This document shows, piece after piece, positions 8,391 to 17,324 of a stretch of DNA of 44,632 nucleotides. The stretch is taken from assembly GCA_030620515.1 (NCBI GenBank), contig JAUXEM010000008.1:1-44632 (forward strand), given 5' to 3'. Under the pieces are notes generated by a model. The model did not search any database and was not told the origin of the DNA. It saw nothing but the letters and a program-made list of their open reading frames with translations. The first letter of the stretch is position 1. Each line of letters starts with the position of its first letter. Made by a program: the position numbers and the translations under genes. Origin of the DNA: Salinivirgaceae bacterium. GTDB taxonomy: Bacteria > Bacteroidota > Bacteroidia > Bacteroidales > SZUA-534.

Positions 8391-10772
8391 CTACTTATTA
8401 GCTTCAATTGCTTCCTTTAATCGTGTATTTATTTCCTTTTCTTTAGTTCTATCAATAGTAATTAATAGAATTTTAGGTTGAATTCTATCTTGCTCAATAA
8501 CCATGTATTCTTCAGCAAGTATTTGTTCTTTATTGCGATGTTTAATAATTTGATTGCGTTTACCTTTACCATTTTTAATTAAACTCTCCCAAAAATCATT
8601 AAATTTCTCACGCAACTTTTCATCTTGCGCAATAAACGCATCGTAATATTTACCTTGAATAGTATCGAGTGTAACTCCATGAACCATTAATAATGAAGGA
8701 CTCATATCCAAAACTCTTCCATTAATATCTAATTCGGCTATCATCATGGATTTCTTCAGGGTTTTTATGTATGAGGATAAATCCGATTCCCTTTTTCCAG
8801 CTTCTTCTTGTGTAGCCTGCATTTCTTCTAAATTTTGACGCATCTCTTCTTCATGCTGAGCTAATTCGTCAGCCTGATCTCTCGACTGTTCAAGTAACTT
8901 AGCTGTGCTTAAATTGGTTTTTACACTAGATATAACCGAGGCAATATTTTCACTAAGCTTCTCAATAAATTCTAACTGATGCTCTAAAAATGAATCATAG
9001 GATAATATCTCCAATACTCCATAAGTAATTTCGTTAATTGTAAGAGGTGAGATTACAAGGTTAGTTGGACGTTCTTCATTCTGCATTCCGGGTGAAATTT
9101 CCACATACTCTTGAGGAATGTTTTGTAAATAAATTATCTTATTCTCATCCACAGCCCTACCCAAAAGCTCTTGTCCTCTGGTTACTGATTTGGTAAGCAT
9201 CACAGGCTTTCCGTATGCTATTGCAGCTTTTAAAACAAATAGATCACTATTTTGATTATCATAATCAGTTTCTTCTCCAATAAAAACAGCACCTTGAGCA
9301 ACGTCTAGATAAGCTATTAATTCATTAATCACATTTTCAGAAAATTTGGTCATATCATCATTATCTCTACGGATAACTTCACCAAACTTTGCTAAACCAT
9401 TGGTTACCCAATTTCTATTTGCATCCTCTTTCTTCTTTTTTTCTTCCTCATCATTTGCCTTTACTAAGCTTGCCTGCATATCCAATAAAGAATTACCAAG
9501 TTCATCCTTAGCACTTAACAATTCATATTCAGCCTCTAAGTTTCCTTTCCCTATTTCAGTAGCAAAATCAGATGCCGAATTCAAGCCATCATATAATTCA
9601 TTAATAGTATCTGCTAAGTCCCTTATTTCATCATTTACAGTACAAGTAACTTTACCTTTAGCGTCAATATTCCCTTTTGCCAATTCTTTAAGAGCATTTG
9701 TTATTCTTATTATTGGTCGTGAAATTGATCTGGCAATAAGTGCAATTACAATTGTTAAAAACAATAAACCTAATAATCCTATTACTAATGTAATTCGAAA
9801 GCTTTTATTTGCTTTCTGAAAAATTGTGTCGGTGGGGATAGAAACACAACACGTCCATGGTGTTTTTATGTTCCCTACAAAAAGAGGTTCAAAAGCAAAC
9901 AAGCATTCTTCACCTAAGAGAGAATTTACGTCGTAGAATTCAAACGACTCCCCGTCTGCAATTCTTTCTAGAATATTATGTTTTTGAACCATAACCGAGT
10001 CCAACACATTAATAGATTTATTGATTTGATTAGTATCAGGACATGAAATGAATACTCCTTCATTCGAGAATATATATATCTGTCCGTCACCCATTGGCTT
10101 AAATTCTTTAAACTTTTCTTGAAAAATCGACAATGGCGCGTCAATACCAACTACACCATAAAATTTACCCTCATTTATAATTGGTGCTATAACATTTGTT
10201 TGTAAAATCTCATCTGCTTTGGAATCAGTATAGGAATAATAATATGGTTCTAACAGTAAATCGCATCTACAGTCCTTTGCTTTAGTAAAATAGTCTTGAG
10301 CAAACAATTCTGTTGATGAATTCTTTTCTAAAATTATTTCCCCACCATCTTTATAATAACCAGGTGAAAAGCTGCCAATATAAGTATTGCCAGGTAATCC
10401 AATCTGTGTAGAATCTAATGAATCAATTGTATTTGGTTCCCATATTGTCCATACCGATAAAAAACTATGGTTTTGCTCAAGAGACTCGTGCATAATACTC
10501 ATGAAATACGTCCTTCTTTTATTCTCAGGAATGTGTTTAAAGTTTGAGAATAAACTATTTATGGTTGCTAAAGATTCTACGTATTCGTTCAAAGTACGTT
10601 TTGCAATACTGGCATACTTAAAAGTTTCTTTATGAGTGTTTGCTGTTGCATTCTCCGATGAAATATTATATAGTTTATAGCTTATATATCCAAAAGATCC
10701 AGTGTATATTAAGGCTATTACACCAAGAATATACAAAAGCATTTTACCATTTATGCGTAGTCTTAATTTCAT
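8391..10772 (-). CDS. Membrane receptor dCache-HAMP-GAF-PAS without kinase
   Basis: Signal-transduction protein of 793 residues. Order: transmembrane helix about 9-29; large extracytoplasmic dCache-like domain about 33-320 with SVWTIWEPNTID and PGYYKDGGE typical of Cache sensors; second helix about 325-347; HAMP about 348-400; GAF about 457-614; coiled coil with the Bacteroidota signature EEEMRQNLEEMQATQEEA; PAS about 665-785. It ends 12 residues after the PAS domain, with no histidine kinase, GGDEF, phosphatase or methyl-accepting domain. Output must go through a partner protein or through the coiled coil. Paralogue of the gene immediately upstream, 85 bp away, and probably cotranscribed. 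Confidence 0.85.
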   Translation of the reverse strand: MKLRLRINGKMLLYILGVIALIYTGSFGYISYKLYNISSENATANTHKETFKYASIAKRTLNEYVESLATINSLFSNFKHIPENKRRTYFMSIMHESLEQNHSFLSVWTIWEPNTIDSLDSTQIGLPGNTYIGSFSPGYYKDGGEIILEKNSSTELFAQDYFTKAKDCRCDLLLEPYYYSYTDSKADEILQTNVIAPIINEGKFYGVVGIDAPLSIFQEKFKEFKPMGDGQIYIFSNEGVFISCPDTNQINKSINVLDSVMVQKHNILERIADGESFEFYDVNSLLGEECLFAFEPLFVGNIKTPWTCCVSIPTDTIFQKANKSFRITLVIGLLGLLFLTIVIALIARSISRPIIRITNALKELAKGNIDAKGKVTCTVNDEIRDLADTINELYDGLNSASDFATEIGKGNLEAEYELLSAKDELGNSLLDMQASLVKANDEEEKKKKEDANRNWVTNGLAKFGEVIRRDNDDMTKFSENVINELIAYLDVAQGAVFIGEETDYDNQNSDLFVLKAAIAYGKPVMLTKSVTRGQELLGRAVDENKIIYLQNIPQEYVEISPGMQNEERPTNLVISPLTINEITYGVLEILSYDSFLEHQLEFIEKLSENIASVISSVKTNLSTAKLLEQSRDQADELAQHEEEMRQNLEEMQATQEEAGKRESDLSSYIKTLKKSMMIAELDINGRVLDMSPSLLMVHGVTLDTIQGKYYDAFIAQDEKLREKFNDFWESLIKNGKGKRNQIIKHRNKEQILAEEYMVIEQDRIQPKILLITIDRTKEKEINTRLKEAIEANK

Positions 10773-10857
10773 CTATTTTATTTTTTCAATTGGCAATTGC
10801 AACTACTTACCAAATATATTTATTCTTCAACAAGATTATTCCTTTACATTAATATAT

Positions 10858-13611
10858 CTAAACTTCCAGTAGTAATCCAAGTTCTTTAGCAGCTACCGCC
10901 CAATGTTTCTTAATTTTATTTAAAATAATAGACACTTTACTTAAGTTTTTATTGTCAATTAACAATCTCTCAATGTTTCTAAATTCCTCATAGATAGCCT
11001 TAAGCCCTATATAACTCATTTTAGTTTTAAGACTATTTATTCTTGATTTTAGTCGTTTATAATCTCTTGAGTTATTAATATCTTCCAGTTCTAATAATTG
11101 AGGTGGAAGGGTTTCGTAATAAAGTTTTAATATATTATAAATTTTTTGGGCATCCTTCTTATATAACATTTTCAAATATGTTAAATCGATTACTTCTAAT
11201 TTAATAGAAAAATCTACTTCATTTACTGTTTCAAGCAGCAAATCTTTTTCCTCATTAATTTGAGAAATCCTTCCTTCTGCAATTCTTTTTATTTCACTTT
11301 CGGTTTTTCTCTGTTCAGTTATATCAATACCTACGCACAGTATCCTTTGAACAATGCCATGCTGATTTTTTATGGGTAAATAGCTTTCTTGTATCCAAAA
11401 ATCTCTTTTTCCTGATTTATAGTATTCAACAGATTCTGATACAATTCCATTTTTCAAATCTTCCCATAATTGTATGTGTTTTTTCTGTTCCTCGTCGTCC
11501 ATAAACAGGTCAGATTTGTGTTTCTTACCAATAAGCTGAGCTTTTGGTAGTTTTAGAAGACTAAGGTAATTATTGTTTATTTCTATAAGTTTTCCATTAT
11601 AATCATATTCAGAAACCAGTAAAATTGCTTTGAAAGTTCCAATTAAACTGCTTAATTTCATTTCTCTTTTTGTAGCCTCTTCTTGTGTAGCTTGCATTTC
11701 CTCCATATTCTGTCGCATTTCCTCTTCTTGTTGCTCCAGTTCTTCTGCTTGTTTTTGCGATCTGTCAAGTAACTGCGCTGTGCGAACATTTACTTTAACC
11801 GTTGCAATTGTTGAAGCTATAGTTTCAGCTAATTTATCTACAAACTCTATTTGGTATTGATGCATCTCTTTTAGAGATTCTAACTCTAATACTCCAATCA
11901 TTTTCAGATTACTAATTAGCGGAACTATTAGAATTGAAGAGGGAATAGCCTGCCCTAGTCCTGAGGTGATCTTTGCATAATATTTAGGCACTTCATTTAT
12001 GAAAATTGTATCTTTCTCAAGAATACATCTACCTATTTCACCTTCGCCAGGTTTAATATTTTTTTTATTAAATTTTTCTTTTGAAAAACCTATGTGTGAA
12101 ATTAGTTCATATATATCACTATCATCGCGAGACTTTAAATAAATACCCCCCATATGAGCCCCTAAATAAATAGTAATTGTTTCTATAATACTATAGGTAA
12201 GATTTTCTAAATTTTGATTATCAACACGAAGAATCTTATTGAAAATATTCATACCCTGAGAAGCCCAATTCATATTTTCTTCCTCAACAATTCTTTGCTT
12301 CTCCTCTTCGCGAGCACTAGCTAAACTATTTCTCATTTCAAGAATTGCTCGTCCTAATATATCCTCCTTACTTAACTGGTTAAATTCATATGAATAATTT
12401 CCATTACCAATATTTTCAGCGAAGTTTGTCACTTGATTTAATCCATCAATAACAGTGTTTGTGGAATCTGCCATATCTTTAGTTTCATCGGCAGTATTTA
12501 TAACTAATTTTTTAACATTATGAACATCGCCACCTGCCAATTTTTTTACCAACTCAGTAGTTTTTTGTAATGGTGAGATTAAACCAATAGCATTAAAAAA
12601 TATAACTATTATAATAATTACTAAACCTAAAATTCCTGCATTAACAACAACCTTTAACATGCTATCTATCTGAGACTCAATAGTTATCAATGGGGCAGAC
12701 ACAACTACACACCATGGCGTTGCGGTATTTGCTATTTTAAAAGATGAAATAGCAAAATTCAGACTATCTATTCCCGATTTACTTTTTAATGTAAAGCTCG
12801 AATTTTCTCCTGATTGTATTCTATCTAAAATACTAAACGTACGAGCCAAAAGAGTATCTGTTTCAATAATATTGCTTCCTATTGTATTTTTGTTTGGATG
12901 ATAAATTATATCTCCATTAAAGGAGAAAAACATAATATCAAAGGCATTTGTACTCGATAAAGAATCTAATAACTGGTTATACTTGGTTAAGTTTAGCTCT
13001 GCCCCGACAATACCTGCAAACTCGTCATTAACAAGTATAGGCATCATTAGGCTAGTTTTAAAAATTTTGTCTACAGATTTTCCCGTATAGGAATGCCAAA
13101 CTGGATTTTCAATAGCCTCTTCAGGTAAAAGTTTTATAAAAGCATAATTATTCTCAAAATCATCCCCATCTAAATCTAAGGAATCAATAGTATGCTCAAG
13201 GTGTCCTGATTTCCAAATCTGATAGTTAGTAATTCTTCCGTATGGTAAGTCCCAATTATTATCGACAAAACGCAGTTCCCAAGAATCCCAGATGCCAACA
13301 AAATCTGTATTATTGCGTACGAGCTCAGCAGTAGTATTATTGAATATGTCTCTTTTACTATACCAGTCTAAAGTAGTATTGGTTTGCATTAATTGGGCTA
13401 TGGTACGTATTTTATCAAAATCTTTATTTAAATTAGTTTTAATTATTGATGCTAATTTAGCTGCCTCGTTACTATTTGTTTCAAAAGCCTCACTATAAGC
13501 AACTTTTTTAAAGTTCTTACTTATAATATTTGAAGAGATATAAAAAATTAATACTGAAATACTTAAAATAAGTACTAGCATTCTTATTAATAATCTGAAC
13601 CTAAATTTCAT
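10858..13611 (-). CDS. Membrane receptor dCache-HAMP-GAF-PAS with degenerate Hpt domain
   Basis: Paralogue of the downstream gene. The frame opens at 13659, but the ATG at 13611 (MKFRFRLLIRMLVL) aligns with the paralogue's start and puts the first helix at the N-terminus, giving 917 residues. In the longer numbering: dCache about 50-330, helix 333-358, HAMP to about 415, GAF about 475-630, coiled coil EEEMRQNMEEMQATQEEA, PAS about 672-790, then an Hpt-like bundle about 820-925. The bundle opens with IDLTYLKMLYKKDAQKI as in Hpt domains, but the phosphorylatable His of the HxLKG motif is Asn (INSLKTKM, residue 875). It therefore should not accept phosphate. No kinase domain is present. Confidence 0.83.
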   Translation of the reverse strand: MKFRFRLLIRMLVLILSISVLIFYISSNIISKNFKKVAYSEAFETNSNEAAKLASIIKTNLNKDFDKIRTIAQLMQTNTTLDWYSKRDIFNNTTAELVRNNTDFVGIWDSWELRFVDNNWDLPYGRITNYQIWKSGHLEHTIDSLDLDGDDFENNYAFIKLLPEEAIENPVWHSYTGKSVDKIFKTSLMMPILVNDEFAGIVGAELNLTKYNQLLDSLSSTNAFDIMFFSFNGDIIYHPNKNTIGSNIIETDTLLARTFSILDRIQSGENSSFTLKSKSGIDSLNFAISSFKIANTATPWCVVVSAPLITIESQIDSMLKVVVNAGILGLVIIIIVIFFNAIGLISPLQKTTELVKKLAGGDVHNVKKLVINTADETKDMADSTNTVIDGLNQVTNFAENIGNGNYSYEFNQLSKEDILGRAILEMRNSLASAREEEKQRIVEEENMNWASQGMNIFNKILRVDNQNLENLTYSIIETITIYLGAHMGGIYLKSRDDSDIYELISHIGFSKEKFNKKNIKPGEGEIGRCILEKDTIFINEVPKYYAKITSGLGQAIPSSILIVPLISNLKMIGVLELESLKEMHQYQIEFVDKLAETIASTIATVKVNVRTAQLLDRSQKQAEELEQQEEEMRQNMEEMQATQEEATKREMKLSSLIGTFKAILLVSEYDYNGKLIEINNNYLSLLKLPKAQLIGKKHKSDLFMDDEEQKKHIQLWEDLKNGIVSESVEYYKSGKRDFWIQESYLPIKNQHGIVQRILCVGIDITEQRKTESEIKRIAEGRISQINEEKDLLLETVNEVDFSIKLEVIDLTYLKMLYKKDAQKIYNILKLYYETLPPQLLELEDINNSRDYKRLKSRINSLKTKMSYIGLKAIYEEFRNIERLLIDNKNLSKVSIILNKIKKHWAVAAKELGLLLEV

Positions 13612-13880
13612 TCGTGAAGGCTTTTCTGTTATACTTAATTGTCCCCTTAAAAACTGCATATAAAACTAAACAATAATGAATAAGCCACATGACTATCCAC
13701 TTATGCTAATTTATGAATAAATATGAGGATTTTTTTTTTTAAAACCTCAATTATTATCTATAAATTGAGACGAACCTATTGAATATTATAAAATAGCACC
13801 CTAACATTCCAATATTTAGAAAGTATGGTTGCTACTGTATTAATATTTTAGTAAACATTTTTTAGTATGTTACAATAGAT

Positions 13881-14025
13881 AATACTTCGTTAAACCTGCC
13901 TGTTGCAGACAGGTATTTGTTTCTCGTTAAGTCGCAAAGATTTGATATTAAATCAATTAGCTATATTTGCTAATTGTTGTAATTAACTATTAATCAGAAA
14001 GATATAAAAGCATACCGAACCATTG
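13881..14025 (+). repeat. Long intergenic direct repeat, copy A
   Basis: About 145 bp repeated, same orientation, at 44409-44562. Shared blocks include CTTCGTTAAA, TTTGTTTCTCG, TTTGATATTAAATC, AATTAACTAT and a CATACC-AACCATTG end. It holds a small CCTGT/ACAGG hairpin and a second hairpin AATTAGC/GCTAATT (13955-13961 and 13969-13975) that copy B preserves with a different loop. It occupies the 465-bp gap upstream of the receptor gene that starts at 13611; the rest of that gap, including a run of T at 13731-13740, shows no gene. Confidence 0.7.
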
Positions 14026-14076
14026 AATAGACAAATGTGTATAAACATCACATACAAAGCTTCTTATGATCCACTC

Positions 14077-15429
14077 TTAGTTAATGCGTTGTTGCATGAA
14101 AAGATTCATTTTATTTTTTTGCTGCTTACTAAAAAATCTTTCAAACTGAAATGTAGTATTCTTTGGTATAAAATTTGACTTAACCACAATACCCCCACAC
14201 AGTTGTATTGCTTGGGCTAATATAGGATCGTTAAGGTTGCCAAATGGCAGAGCATTCATCATTTCGTCTTTAATAAAATAATTAGGACTTAATCCATCTT
14301 TAAATTCTGTATAGCCATTTGCATTTGAGTACTTTAATACAATAGGCATCATTGCCCAATTATGTCTTGGGGGAGTTTCCATATCAGGAATTACCCACGA
14401 ACCAGTATATTTACCAAAAGTATTTTCTCCTATTGATACAACATTCATGTATGGCATTAAGCCTATCATTACTAATTCACTAGCAGATGCAGTGCCTCTA
14501 GCGCATAGGAAATATATATTGCTTAAATCTAGATTTACATCATTCTCAATGAATCTTATCTCTCTTTCTACTATAGAAGATATAGCATTAAGTTTATTGT
14601 TGTAATTAATATTAGTAAGTATCGACTTATTGTTTATTACGCTGGTAGGGGCAATTGCAGACGACAACCATTGAGCAGAGTTCATATAACCACCGCCATT
14701 ATAGCGAAAATCAACAATTAATTCATCAATTCCTGATGTCTTAAAACGCTTAAGAGATTCACCAACATGTTGAATAAATGCTGCATCATCAATAAATTCA
14801 GTTATAACACAATAACCAATTTTTGTATTATTTGATTCAAAAATAGTATCAAAAACAACTGGATTTACTTGTATTAACTCGGCATTCATATACAATTTTT
14901 CGTCTGTAATTTGCAAGCCATTACTTGTGTTTTCAGCAAGAGTTAAAGTTTGTGTGTTAGAATGAAACAAATCAGCATAGTTGTTAGTATTTAATTGCTT
15001 ATCATTAATTTCCATTACAATATCGCCTCTTTGCAATCCAGCTTTGGCAGCAGGTGAGTTAGGATATACATACTCAATTACCATAAAAACATTGTTTGAT
15101 CCAGTAAACTGCCCAAAGGTGGGTGAGTAACCCATGGTAACTGGTTCACCTGTTAAGCTTGCCATTAAACCAGCATAGTCATCGGTTATGTACGACCATT
15201 TATCTTCCTGGTCGTATGTTAAACTATAAAAGTAATCTTCTGGATACATAGAACCCGGCACATTATTATCCTCAATATTGTTACACCAAAAATAAAAATC
15301 GTTCATATTAGTGTATATCCAATTATTCTCTACTGTATACAAACTATCCTCATGTTTATCGCAACTTGGTAATACAAATGATAAACTAATAAATAGAATA
15401 ATGTTAATTATATAGAACTTTTTTTCCAT
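14077..15429 (-). CDS. S41-family (C-terminal processing) peptidase lipoprotein with PDZ domain
   Basis: Secreted serine peptidase of 450 residues. Lipoprotein signal ends LSFVLPSC, so it is predicted to be membrane-anchored. A PDZ domain lies about 110-165 (EYVYPNSPAAKAGLQRGDIV). The S41 catalytic domain has the Ser in TASASELVMIG (Ser315) and the Lys in GENTFGKYTG (Lys340), exactly 25 residues apart as in CtpA/D1P peptidases, plus DFRYNGGGY. It is predicted active. It starts 33 bp after the stop of the second KASIII-SDR gene and is the last gene of that operon by spacing, though it has no evident biosynthetic role there. Confidence 0.88.
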   Translation of the reverse strand: MEKKFYIINIILFISLSFVLPSCDKHEDSLYTVENNWIYTNMNDFYFWCNNIEDNNVPGSMYPEDYFYSLTYDQEDKWSYITDDYAGLMASLTGEPVTMGYSPTFGQFTGSNNVFMVIEYVYPNSPAAKAGLQRGDIVMEINDKQLNTNNYADLFHSNTQTLTLAENTSNGLQITDEKLYMNAELIQVNPVVFDTIFESNNTKIGYCVITEFIDDAAFIQHVGESLKRFKTSGIDELIVDFRYNGGGYMNSAQWLSSAIAPTSVINNKSILTNINYNNKLNAISSIVEREIRFIENDVNLDLSNIYFLCARGTASASELVMIGLMPYMNVVSIGENTFGKYTGSWVIPDMETPPRHNWAMMPIVLKYSNANGYTEFKDGLSPNYFIKDEMMNALPFGNLNDPILAQAIQLCGGIVVKSNFIPKNTTFQFERFFSKQQKNKMNLFMQQRIN

Positions 15430-15462
15430 GGTATGTTATTTAAAAATAATAGTTTCCATTTA

Positions 15463-17316
15463 TTAGATATCTACCTCTAGCTGATACCCATCACGTCTAA
15501 CTACCAAGGCGTTTTCATAATTATGATGCGTTCCTTCTACCTTAGGTATATATAATGAATTTACAATTCGAAATGCCGTTTCATTAGCTAGCAATGGTTT
15601 TTCCTGTCCTATTTCTACGGTAAACTGATATAAAGCTTTTGGATCAATGTTCCGAAGCATTCCTTCGCTTAATACTCCAGGAATATACCAAACTAAATAA
15701 TTCCCAGCTTTTAGTATTTCACCACTCATTGAAGCCATTGTACCATGCAAGCTCCTTTTTGCCGAAATAAAATTGTGTATTTCTGGAACATTAACATCTT
15801 CAGCGGCAGCACCCACAAAAAGAGCAGTCCCTTTTAAGTAAGGTATAATACTTTTGAATATTTTTAATGGCGCATAATGATTAACATTCAACACCTTACC
15901 CTTTTTTCTGCTCATTAAAACACCTGCTGCATTTACAAAGAAATTAATTTCTCTATCCTTACAAACCAAAATTTCAATAATCCTTTCTATTTGCTCTTTT
16001 ACATTAAAATTAGCCTGATAGCTTTCCGCTACTACATTATTATTTTTGGCAAATAATTCTAATTCTGCAATTTTCTGATTATGCTTATTATAATGTAAAA
16101 TTACATTTGCTCCTCGTACTATAAGTTCCTTTGCTATTTCAGAACCTAAAGTCCCACTTGCTCCCAGAACCAGAGCAGTTTTTTCCTTTAAATCTCCTTT
16201 AAAAAGGCGGGTTAATTTTTCCAATGAATATTTTTTTTCAGGTACCACATAAGAAAATGCTCCGTAGTTTCCCCCTACTCCGGCCATTGGGCTAAGTATT
16301 TTCATTCCTGGCTTTAGTTTTCCAGCTTTGTTTAGCATGGAGAAAGCTATTGGAACAGTTGCTCCTGAAATATTTCCATATTCATGCTGTGCTTCTAAGT
16401 AAACTTGTTGTGGTGTTAAACCAAGCAGTTTTGCTGCCGGATATAATATAGCATTCCCAGTTTGGTGCGGCACACATAAATCTACATCTTCTGCTTTCCA
16501 ATCCGATTTATTTAATATTTCAACAGAAGCTTCTGGAATATTTTTTATTGCTCGGTCTTTAATAAGTGAATCATCCATATATAGATTCCAATTTTTATCG
16601 ACTCCAACAAAATCAACCATTTGCATATCCTGATAATTATTCACGTTTAAAACACCCTGTGGAGTATCTGTTTCAGTGCGACTTAATACCACAAAAGCAG
16701 CGCCATCGGCAAAGGTTACAAAAGGAACAAATTTAACCCTTTGCGTTAAAAAGGACGACATTGTTTCGGCATGCCCAACAACTACATGTTTTGCTTCTGA
16801 ATTAGCTTTTAAATACTCAATAGCCCTTTCCAAATTAATATTAAAACCAGCACAACCTGATGTTAATGTATAAGCAGGTTTAAAATTGTTAAATGCAACA
16901 AAATGTGATTTAATAGCTGCTGCAATACCTGGGGCTTTTTGATGTGGTGAAACCGTACTTACAAACCATGCATCAATCTGCTTAGGCGTTATGCCGGCAT
17001 CTTTCATTGCCATATCTGCTGCTTTTACCCCAAGTTCAAGAGAGGTTTCAGCATAATTTAATTTTTTTCTCGTGGGAGGAAAAGGCGTAACATGCCAACG
17101 TGTAATAAAGCCCATTTTCTCACGCACAAAATAATCAAAGGGTCCAATATCATGATGCTTCACTTTATAGGCTTGGTAATTCTTGCTTTTTGCCATTCTT
17201 TCTTCATCAAAGCCACGTAAGAACCCTTTACGTAGTGCATCGGCAATAAACTCATTGCTTATTTGAAATTTACCTGCCGAATGACCCATCCCCGAGAAAA
17301 TATAGCTAGTTATCAT
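15463..17316 (-). CDS. KASIII-SDR fusion with inactive SDR half
   Basis: Two-domain protein of 617 residues. Residues 1-360 are a ketoacyl synthase III (FabH/thiolase fold) with Cys155 (TSGCAGFN), His284 (VPHQTGNA) and Asn315 (YGNISGAT) all present. Residues 375-617 are a short-chain dehydrogenase/reductase with the NAD(P) loop GASGTLG. The SDR catalytic residues are altered: the Ser 13 before the Tyr is Ala503, and YxxxK is FISAK (Phe516, Lys520). The reductase half is therefore predicted inactive while the condensing half looks competent. Same length and residue numbering as the paralogue at 18558-20411. It starts 8 bp after the ALDH-like gene and is probably translationally coupled. Confidence 0.88.
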   Translation of the reverse strand: MITSYIFSGMGHSAGKFQISNEFIADALRKGFLRGFDEERMAKSKNYQAYKVKHHDIGPFDYFVREKMGFITRWHVTPFPPTRKKLNYAETSLELGVKAADMAMKDAGITPKQIDAWFVSTVSPHQKAPGIAAAIKSHFVAFNNFKPAYTLTSGCAGFNINLERAIEYLKANSEAKHVVVGHAETMSSFLTQRVKFVPFVTFADGAAFVVLSRTETDTPQGVLNVNNYQDMQMVDFVGVDKNWNLYMDDSLIKDRAIKNIPEASVEILNKSDWKAEDVDLCVPHQTGNAILYPAAKLLGLTPQQVYLEAQHEYGNISGATVPIAFSMLNKAGKLKPGMKILSPMAGVGGNYGAFSYVVPEKKYSLEKLTRLFKGDLKEKTALVLGASGTLGSEIAKELIVRGANVILHYNKHNQKIAELELFAKNNNVVAESYQANFNVKEQIERIIEILVCKDREINFFVNAAGVLMSRKKGKVLNVNHYAPLKIFKSIIPYLKGTALFVGAAAEDVNVPEIHNFISAKRSLHGTMASMSGEILKAGNYLVWYIPGVLSEGMLRNIDPKALYQFTVEIGQEKPLLANETAFRIVNSLYIPKVEGTHHNYENALVVRRDGYQLEVDI

Positions 17317-17324
17317 ATGCTGTA

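Noticed and set aside
9346-9819. 157-codon plus-strand frame with hydrophobic stretches
   Set aside because: Shadow of the HAMP/GAF region of the 793-residue receptor, which has clear domain motifs.
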